Source of the DNA: Istiophorus platypterus
Lineage: Eukaryota; Chordata; Actinopteri; Istiophoriformes; Istiophoridae
DNA length: 64,000 nucleotides
Direction: 5' to 3'
Assembly: GCA_016859345.1 (NCBI GenBank)
Contig: CM029124.1
Span: 21,959,980-22,023,979 of the forward strand
Made by a program: the position numbers and the translations under genes. Of the stretch, positions 37,901 to 49,303 are shown piece after piece. The notes beneath the pieces were generated by a model. The model did no database searches, had not been told where the DNA came from, and worked only from the letters and a program-made list of their open reading frames with translations. The first letter of the stretch is position 1. Each line of letters starts with the position of its first letter.

Positions 37901-40900
37901 ACTATTTCATATTTGTTCTGTTGTCTGACACAAGAGACAAAAAACATGTAAATGAGAACAGCTGTATTGGGATTTCAGCTGTATTAAAAGACTGTATTTG
38001 TGAGAACAGACAGTAGGAGATAAGTAAACAGATGAAGTGCATTCCAGCCATATACTAGGTTCTGACCTTGTTTTGTTTTGGGTTTTTTTTTAAACAGAGG
38101 CCTTTAATACCAGTTATTGGCTAATGCAGAACCTAATGTGACATAGTATTCAAATCCAGACTCAAGGTCCATCCTAAAAACTACAAAGGATCTTTGGATG
38201 AGTAAGGACACTGGCTGTCTGCAGGCACACAACCCAGGCAACACACAACTTTATTTGGGCCACATAGCAACTCACAGAATTACCATCAACTTAAAGTTTA
38301 CATGACCAGCTACCATGTATTTTGTCAATCGGTGTCATAACTCAGAAAGGTACAGCCATAGTGAGCTGATTAAATCTGTAAATGCATCCCCCATTTTAGC
38401 CTACTATCCAGACAGTTGAGAATGACTTCTGTCAGGGCTGAATATCAACACTGATTTCCTGAATCCATTCAAGTAAAGTTGACAGTCCAGAATTAATTTA
38501 TTTGTTTGATTCTTTATAATTCAGTCACATCAGATAAATGCTAATATTGTAAATCCCCCCCCCCCCCCCCGGGACATAAATTTCTCATACATTCAACAAG
38601 TGAGCAACACTTTTGTTTCCTTGAATAAGAAGTTGTGTAAAGCGCACATTATAGGCCTAATCATGCATTTTTTTAAAAATAAAATAATACCATACAGCTA
38701 GACATGGACTGTGCATAGCAGATGCTTAAATTAAATACAACACAACCACTTTAATGATCACTCTGACAGGGTAAATCTGGTCAATCAATTAATCAGCATG
38801 GTTTGTTTTAACAAGACATCAGCATGATAGATGGCTGTTAGCTACAGGTACAGTCTGAATAGCATATTCCACACACTGTTCAGTCAATGTCTCTGGCTTC
38901 ACATCTCTTTGTCAGAGATAATCTCGATTCAGCAAACACAAATTGAGGGATCATTTCTAGAATCTTTTTTCAGTCTGTCCATCTCATAGATATGATCTCA
39001 AGATCCGCTGCAAGATAGTCAGCTAACCATCCTGAATCACAGCAGTCCTGTAAAACTGTGAGGTGTATAAGGTCTTATTTTGACTTGTCTCAGGTCACAG
39101 GACTGTTGTGTCTTAGGGTGGCTCATATGGCCAACTGTCATCTTTGTTCCTTTTTTAACTTAAAATAACCTTTTTGTGCACTTTGTAATAACTTCATTCC
39201 CATTATAAAGACATTTTAAACATCATACAGCCTTAACTGAATCAATTACAAATAACCATTGCATTCACACAACTTCTGAGCAGATGTACATGTTTACTGA
39301 TGAATGGCTCAAATGCAGCAATTGGTCTCCGGATTTCAAGAATCCTTGTTGGATCATTCAAATAAAAATTTAATAAGAATCTATTTTCTTTACTTTTATT
39401 CATTTTTTAAAATTATGCCCAAAATTTAGAAGTTATCCTTCTGTCATCTGAGATATTCTGTAATCATACATTTAAAAAGTTGATATGGCTGATCACATAG
39501 CACAGCTGTTGCCATTATCATGTTTGTTTGTTTGTTTGTTTTTATGTTTGTTTTTTAATCAAAAACACCCTGACTGTGAAATAATGATTTGGTGGATTGG
39601 GCTGTCTACCCATCCCACTTCTTACCAGATTTTGGCTGCGATACAGCTTTGTTTTTTGCCAACTGAAAATAGAGTGAATACAAAGGGATTAAGCTTTTTT
39701 ATTATTGTTCAGGCATTTCAGTGTGGAAAGAGGTCTCTACAAAAACAACCTGGAAACGCACAGCTTTTTCTGACATCTTAAAATTATGTTTACTTAGTGG
39801 TGTGCCCAAATATTTTTTTGCATTCAAACTCTAATATTCACACTGTTGTAAAGCTGAGCAGCTTTGCAACAGTAGCAGACTGAGGTGGTCAGAAAACATT
39901 AGATTGGGGTAAAGAAAGGATCAGCATTTGATCAAGTCTGTTAGCCCAAATTGGATACTTAGGATTGACTCCGGACCTTTTATCATAGTTTAATTTTAAG
40001 CTAGATGAGTTTTTTACCTTCTGCCTTTTACAAAGTTCACAAGCGGTCAACAGTGTCTGGCAAGACCAGGCCTTGTGTGTAGTTTTGTTTGTTTAAAAAA
40101 AAGTCTAAACCCTTCATTGTACAGGCTGAGATTGTCCAAAGCAGGGACAGGATGAATCAGATGGAAGTTTCTCTGCTTCACTTTGAGCTCAGTGTCAAAG
40201 TTGTTTACCCATGATGTTTTTCATACTTTCTTCAACCTTGAATGCAGTAACTTTGTTCAGTCTACTTATAACATTGTTACTGAAGTCACCAACCGTTTAA
40301 CCTACTGAGCAACACAGATTACATTGATCACAATAACTGTTTTTTGCAGGAGCCGATATTGATGCCTTATGTGTGGCTCCACGCCATGTAGAGAGAAGTG
40401 ATTTTTTCCAGTCTTTCTTTGAGAAATTGAAACAGCATGAAGAGATAAAAGACTTGAGGGTAAGTCTCTGGTGCATTTCACAGTATTTGTCATCAAAGCA
40501 CAGGACAACAATTAAGCTTTCCTATAGGCTTCAGTGTCAAACGTACCACGAGACATTTAGAGGGGAAACACAAGGTCTGAACATTTCCCAAATGAAGGAA
40601 ACTCCTTTTTTTAATCACTGAGATTTGAAAAGTACTGGTCTGTCAAATTAAAAGTTCTTCAGGGTAGAAGATGCAGGAGCAACAGACCACTTACATCACT
40701 GTTCCAGGGGGGATCAGCACTCTATCGGGAACTGTAGCACCAGTATTAACTGGTGGACTACATCAGTATGGTCGAGTCTGACTTTGCTGTTGATAAATAG
40801 GGATATGATTAAGTAAACATTTCACCAGAGTAATGTAATAACTCTCAGGAGATGAGCAATATTCAGAAGCATTGCCTGTGGTGTTGCTGGGTCTGCTAGA

Positions 40901-43900
40901 AAGTATTATTAACCTACCAACAGTGAGTGTATATATTTACACTTTTACACATGATCAAAAAGTGTGCTCATCCCTAAGTTTGTTTGTTCTGACAATAAAT
41001 GAGTTTGATATAAAATAACCAAATTAGCTGGTATTTGTTGAAATGTTTAGAATTACTTTCAGACAGTTGGCTGAGGACACCTTACTCAAGGGTAAACAAT
41101 ACTGCGAGTAACCCTGGGTTTCTTGGATATTGTAAGAGGAGGATGATCATTTATCTTCTAGTTGAATCTTGAAGCTCCATACTCCAAAGCCATCCAAAAA
41201 GGATACTCATATTCTTCTTTATATTACTGTTTTCTGAATACCTACATTCCCCCCCTTAAATCTGATGAAGTTCTCTACAATTTGCTTTTAGCGGTTGTGG
41301 AAGTTTATACATTTATTTCCACTATAGTTGAAGCAGTCGTATGCTGGAAGCAAATTCTGTGTTCTCCACCTCTTATTCATTTGGTATTAATTTCATTCTA
41401 TGATATTGTCAGTCAGCCATGTGTTTTTTTTTTTTCTTTTTTCTTTATTTTTTCTCCTTGCCCTAGATTTGTTTTTGATATTTTCTCTGTCTTTTTTTCC
41501 TCAAGGCTGTTGAGGATGCTTTTGTACCTGTGATAAAATTCAAATTTGACGGAATAGAGGTGAGTTACTCTGAGTTCCGGGTGATCTGTGTTGTCTACAT
41601 CATAAGTTCTCAGTTACTGGGGCGTGACCTAGAACTGGCTGGATTGTTGGCTAGTGGACCGTAGGGCTATTACATAACTAAACACAAGCTACTTATTGAT
41701 GTGATTGTAATTTTGATTGAGATTTTTTATAGGCATTGAGTTTTAAGATAAAGTTAGGTTTGAACAGTTAGGACTGTTTTCTGAAGTATGTACAAACTTC
41801 GTGAGATGGGTTGGTGGCCAAGTTTGTAGTTAAGTCCTATGAAAACCTCTGGCAGCGAGCAGAAGTGCAGATATGAAATAATGTGACTGAAATGAGCATC
41901 TATACAACTGCTGTTCCAATATCTCCCTACATTTGAAAGCAGTGTGCCTTTTCAGTTGGCATTAAAGTCCTGGACTATGCCTGTATTAAATCTGTAAATA
42001 AAGGCATTTAAAGATGATAATTTAAAAGTTCATAGATTGAGACACTTGATACATGATGAGCACTCCGCATCATCCAACTATGCCATATTACTTTAGAACT
42101 GTTTGTCATTACTGCAATAAAGGAGATTTTAAGCAGCCCTTGTCTACATTGTTATGACTTTAAGAAGTATTTCATTGTGTCTAATATTTTAGTACTTAAA
42201 CCTTTTTTTCTTTTTTCTTTTTTTTTTTAACTTTAGTTGATAAACCTTGGTCCCTTATCTATTTGATCCTGAAAATCACCAAGATCAGGACTTTGTGCCC
42301 CCAGCAAGGCTGAGCAGGATTACTGGGTGTAGCAGGTGGATATTGTGTGCTCTTTTTAATATCTACTTTCTTTCCTGCATGTCTCTGTCTGAGCAGATTG
42401 ACCTGCTTTTTGCCAGACTGGCCTTACAGTCCATTCCAGACAACCTGGACCTGAGGGGGGACTCCATCCTGAGAAACTTGGACATTCGGTGTATCCGGAG
42501 CCTTAATGGTATACTTCATGGCCTCTATTGGACTGTATAGATGCAGTAGAGAACTAAGTATTGAATTGGCTTGATTGAATTTAGTGACATTTAAAGAAAG
42601 TACAAGAATACAGTAAACTAGTTCATCACATTTGGCTGGTATATGACCCTAAACGACAGACGTTTGTATTCATTTGAAATGCAAACATTATCTATTTGTG
42701 AATTTAAACACAAACTGTTAATTTGATGCTTGTATAACAGTTTTTGAGATTCCTGATATTTTTCTCATTACAGGCTGTCGAGTCACTGATGAAATTTTGT
42801 ACCTGGTGCCAAACAAAGAAAACTTCAGGCTGACTTTGAGAGCCATCAAACTTTGGGCAAAACGTAAGTGGATCCAAAAGATTGTTGGAACTGGAAACAT
42901 TTTTACATCTACTTTTTGTATGTCTGTCTGCTTTTATCCATCTATCCATCCATCCATTAGTGTATCATGAGGATAAAAATACTTAGCCTATTATCAGTGT
43001 TTTCCATCAAAAGCAGAAATATACTTGACACAACTGAATAGCTAAAATATAAAGCATATAAATGCTCCACATAAGTGATGAACTTATGTGTTGAAGTTCA
43101 CTGTATTTTTGACAAACCACTGTGCTCGAATTGTGGGTGACATCAATATTTTTATGATGGCACTGACTTGCTGTATTGTATCGTGTGATTGTAGGCCGTG
43201 GAATCTACTCCAACATGCTGGGGTTTCTGGGTGGAGTGTCGTGGGCCATGCTGGTGGCCAGAACCTGCCAGCTCTACCCTAACGCTGTAGCTGCCACGCT
43301 CGTCCACAAGTTCTTCTTGGTTTTCTCTAAATGGTGAGAATGTGACTCTTGACAACTAGAACCTCATTTTTGTCCTGTTCCACTTGACGGCAGCATTTCA
43401 TAGCCGTGCACAATGCCCGTTATTGTGTTAAGGTGCTCACACATTTATTTACATTTGTCATTTCCATTTTGCAGGGAGTGGCCAAATCCTGTGTTACTGA
43501 AACAGCCTGAGGACAGTAACCTGAATTTACCCGTGTGGGACCCTAGAGTGAGTATGACACCAGTGTTGTATTTTTACATCTCTATAATGTTGTTATGCCC
43601 CCATTTGTTATATGTATTGCTATGCAGACACAGGAAACGCTTTCAGGACAGTTTGTGTGGTATTTTAAAGTTAGTTAAACAGATAGCGTACAGGTACATT
43701 TATTGTCTCTTATTTCATCTCTCCTCGCTCCTCATGTGACCACGACATTGATCGGGTCCCCCATCATGAGTTCCAATGCTCTTAACTCTGCTCGGAGGAG
43801 GCTTCCCAGAGCAGCTTGGAGCAAGGAAGACTGCTACTGACAGACGTCTTTTATCAGACAGACACCTCCCTTCAGTAAAAATGCATTAGCAGTTGAATAG

Positions 43901-46900
43901 CACAGCAGATCTGAGATTTGTGTTGAGATCACATCAGCACAAAACTGCAGTCAAACACCTGTCTGGACAGATAAATAACAGAATTGTGTGCAGTGCAGTA
44001 AACACTTGTTAAGGGCACACTCTTCTTTTGTCTTCATTTGCCCAGAAACTTTTTTTTTTTATGTCATTAACTCTTATTTGCCTTGTAATGTGCTTATAGT
44101 CAAAGAGTAGGAGAGACGTTTGACTGTTTTTTTTTGTTTGTTTGTTTTTTACTAGGCCAGGCTGTCAATATATTTATTTTGACTTTAGCTTTGTTTTTAC
44201 TGTTTTCCATAATATTATCATGAATTTACTTCTCCAAAACTAATTTGTCTATTGCATTAATTGAAAGCTATCAAGCCACTGAAATTTCTGTCATGTTTGT
44301 TGTGTCCCTTCAGCAATAAACACATTTTAATTGTCTATTGTTGTTGTTTCCGTTTAGTCACAGTAGGGCCAACTATCTCTGCACATTGGGCAGAAAGTAT
44401 GGTTTAAGATATAAGTTTATAATCTCCCAAATGCTTAGGCTGAGTAATTATTTCTTATTACTATTAGGAAAATAGAAAATAATATTTATTATTTAAAACA
44501 CTGAAATTAAGTACAAATGTAATTTTGGTTAGCAGATCTATCTGTATACAGGTTGGTATACATGTGTTGAAGCCCATCAAGCAGTTGACACTAAGGCGTA
44601 ACTAGCCCTGGTAATATTTCAAATATCGGTGGAGACCATTGAAATGAATTGGCTAAAACTAATAGCACTAACACTGGAGATCTCGCACTTATTGTTTCAG
44701 TAGTACGACACATTGTCTAAGTACAAACTATAAGATCCTAATGGTCAGTTACAGCCTACACATGGGTGATCCAGCAGTGAAGCCTTCAGTAACAGACAAA
44801 CTACAGATCATTTATGTGAGGGTAGAATGTCTTATTGGGAAAAAAAATGGTTCCTTGTTTCCTCTCTCCATGTATATCCCTTAAGGGAAAAATGCAAATG
44901 AGGGAAACATGAGGACTAAAAAGTGAATTCGGATTTACTCTGTGTATGTGTGCGTGTATGTTCTTGGTGTCATGGTGCCTTTTTAGTGTGTGGGTATGTA
45001 GTTACCCTACTCCCTTTGTGGGTGGAGTAGCTCACATGTATTTGTGAAGGCTCATTCTCACTGTGAAACCAATCTTGGTTTATATCCCCATGTGCTGTAT
45101 TTTTAGGTGAACCCATCTGACAGATACCACCTGATGCCCATCATCACACCTGCCTACCCCCAGCAGAACTCCACATACAACGTCTCCACATCAACACGCA
45201 CCATCATGAGCGAGGAGTTCAAATACGGTAATACAGAGCGCATGAGTGAGAGAACACTGAAACACTGACAGAAAAAACAAGCACATCTCTGCTTTCTGTT
45301 AACCTGGTTGTGTTGTTCTTAAAAACATTGTCTAGTTTTGTCGAAGCACGTTGGTAATGGAACATTTGTCTCTTTTTTTTAGAAAAATGTGTCACTTTGA
45401 ACATTGTGTAATTAAACCTTGCATATCTTTGCTCCTGTGGGTTTATCATGCACAGGCCTGAGCATCACAGATGAGATTCTCCAGGGAAAAGCAGAATGGT
45501 CCAAACTCTTTGAGCCACCCAACTTTTTCCAAAAGTACAAGTAGGTATTTAATTTGTCAGATAAAGGATCAATAGGTGGAATATTTTACTGACCACAGCA
45601 CGGTAGATAAAAGATGTAGAAATGCACGTTTCTATTGTATTAACTAATTTGAAAAAAACACTAAATAGCATGTAAGAGTATGTGGAAACAAGCTGTTGGT
45701 GTGTCATGAACAGTTTTGACACAGCCACAGACTGTATTTGTGCAGTTGAAATTAAAACTGGATGATTCCATTTTTTTTCCGACCAACTTATTGTTTTCAG
45801 TTTTTGAAGATTAAGCAGATTTGACTCATCCTAACTGTGGTCAGTAGATTTAGGTCAGCTCATTTAGTTTATGAAAGTTCTTCCCACACAGTTCAAGTAC
45901 CACAACTGACTTTTCTGCCAGATTCTGTTGATGTTTGTGCCCATGCTCCAGCAGTTACATTACATTGCAGTTACATTAGCCACTTGAGCTCTTTCATGAT
46001 GGGATATGATTACTGTACCAAGTAGCACAGCAAACCCAGGAGTTTTTAATGAAAAGTTCTTCAGAGTAATCCCGTTTAATGGTTAATATTGCATTTACAC
46101 TAGAATCAAAATTGAGGAATTCTACAGCTCATTAAAGATGCAAAGAGGCTGTTCACAACATCATTTTGCCATCATAGTAATCCAGCAGCAGATAATGATT
46201 GTATTGAGGAAGGATTTCACTCCGTTGAATGGCCCTGAAGCTGTTTGTCATCGTAAATACACCTGGATAGGATACAGCATCACCGCCTTAAAGCTGCCAC
46301 TTAGTTTGTTTAGTACGGTCATCTGACATCGTATATGACATCGTGCCTAATTTTCTTCTTTTTGGTGCAGGCATTACATAGTTTTGACTGCCAGTGCATC
46401 AACAGAAGAAAACCACTTAGAATGGTGAGTGTAAAAGGACTGGATTTCTAGCGTTTCTATGTCATCTTCATTTTTCATTGGGTTTAATTTGCATTGAGAC
46501 CTTTCAGTGGAGCCGCCTGGCACCGTTCTGGAGCTTTGTGTGTGAATCTCAGTGAATTTATTTTTACAATAGTTTGTAACATATCCTGTAAACAGTTTAA
46601 CAAAGAAACAGAACAAAATGAATAACTCCTGGAGCTATAACTCAGAAGATTACCATCACTCCTCTCACTGCAGCCTGATGTTTTCCCTCAGGATCGGTCT
46701 GGTGGAGTCAAAGATCCGTGTTCTGGTGGGAAACCTGGAGAGGAATGAGTACATCACTCTGGCTCACGTCAACCCCCAGTCCTTCCCTGGGTCCAAAGAG
46801 AACCGCAATGAGTGAGTCTAGTTCTTCATACAAAGAACTCGTTAGAAAAGTTCTGGAATAGTAAACAGTCATTAACCAAAAAAAACCAAAGGTCTTTCAG

Positions 46901-48813
46901 CAGATTTTGGTTATTTGTCATTTGAGCAAGTTACCCATTTACAGATGCGTAAACTGCAGGCGCAAGTCCGTGAGTCATGAAATCCATTGTTGGCAAAGGT
47001 TTTGTTAATTAGGCAGGCATATGGAATTGGTGCAGCTTTGATGGTACCATAAGTGTACTGTATGCCTTCCTTCTTCACCTGCTTGTATATCATCAGCCTG
47101 TTACTTTCCGCATTCTGCATAAAATAAACACGAGTTAATTATTTCAATTTTTAATTTCGTTTGTGTCTCTAACAGGAACGACTTTGTGTCCATGTGGTTC
47201 ATTGGGATTATCTTCAAGAAAGTGGAGAATGCAGAGAGTGTGAACATTGACCTGACGTATGACATCCAGTCCTTCACAGACACTGGTAAGTCCTATCACT
47301 CCATGTAGCGTAATCTGTGGGTGTTGTGAAACAACCCAGTCAAACACTACAAGTGTAAGACACCTAACAGGTAGCCGAACTAGTGGGATAAATACATATA
47401 GAATAAATGCATGTGTTCAGGGACAATTTCCTCCATTTTGCATTCTTCATAAACAAAAAATGAGTCATTATTATTCCACACTTTTTTCTAATAACATGTA
47501 TTATAACATTTTTCTGCTAGTAGTAATCCAGAAAATGAAGCATGTCAGGACATTTTTCAAAGGCATTTTTTAATTTAAATGAAAAAATTTATGGAGATTA
47601 CTACTTTCAGCTTTTTTTGATAGGTAAATTGGAATATATTCCTACGTCGTAAATGTAATGTGAGCGGGGTCTTACATGTAATAATCATTACCAGAATTTT
47701 CTGGAGGAAAATGGTACACAGAGGAAACCCCCCAGGAGCATAAGCTTTGGGATACATAAAATATCCTCAACACAACTGCTTCAGTTTACTGAATTCATAG
47801 CAGAATTCTCATTCTGTTCAAGACAAGACGAAAAGACAGTGCCAGGTTTCACAATGCACAAGTGTATTTTATTGCAAAAATACTATATAATATAATATAA
47901 TATATATAATATATATAATAATATATACATACAGCTGTATTTGATAGTTCTCCTGGTACTGTAAGATTGCAAGAAGTATTTGAAAATACTAATACAGCAA
48001 GATCAAGTCATTAGGAGTCAAAATAGAATAAATGGCAAGCACACATTGGGTCTATGCTATAAAGAAAGCCTTACGTGTACAAATATTCAGGTCACTAGTC
48101 AGTGAAACGTAACATGATATGTTGTTCTTTCCAGTGTACAGACAAGCCAACAACATCAACATGCTGAAAGAAGGGATGAAGATTGAAGCAACACATGTAA
48201 AGAAGAAACAGCTCCATCAATATCTTCCTCCTGAACTGGTGCAGAAGAAGAAGAGGGTGAGATATCTTGCTGTGAATGTCAGGACAAACCCTTTCATTTT
48301 TAGTTTCCAAATCATTTTTAGTTTCATTATGGGTATTAATATTTTGCCTCTTTGTCGATTATCTCTCTGTTTATTCCCTCCCTTTCTTCTGCTCTGCAGA
48401 GCATAGCAGAGTTGAACCGGAGCTCTAACGGGGGGAGCTCTAAACGGATCTCTCTGGACAGCAGTCATCTGGACAGCTCCAGAGACACGGACTCGGGGAC
48501 TCCCTTTAGCTCCCCAACCAGCAAACCCTCCAAGCCTGCATCTGACACAGACGATGGGTATGAGATATTTATGATTTATATTTTTCTCTACTGCAGTTAT
48601 TTTGCACTTCCAGCATTCATTCATACAATGACCAGTCTCAAATTTACAGTACAGTGCTATGTATTAGTACTTCTCTGTTTTTCAGTGTCAGCCCTCCAAA
48701 GCAGCTTTTTGTGGAAGGCTCTCCAGCACCCAGTGCAGCACCCACTGCTAAAGACCAGGGCATGTCTATCCCTGTCATTGGCTCAAGTGAGTTTTCCAGA
48801 GACTATTACAATG

Positions 48814-48848
<35 letters not shown>

Positions 48849-49054
48849 TGTATATATATGTATATGTATGTATGTATGTATGTATATATATGTATATGTA
48901 TGTATATATGTATGTATGTATATATGTATGTATGTATATATATGTGTATATATGTATATATATATATATGTATGTGTATATATGTGTATATATATATATA
49001 TATGTGTATATATATATGTGTATATATATATATGTGTGTGTATAAATGTATATG

Positions 49055-49099
<45 letters not shown>

Positions 49100-49146
49100 A
49101 TATGTATGTATATGTATTTATATGTGTATATATATATATGTATGTG

Positions 49147-49201
<55 letters not shown>

Positions 49202-49244
49202 ATATAGGTATATGTATGTGTATATATATATGTATGTATGTATG

Positions 49245-49303
<59 letters not shown>
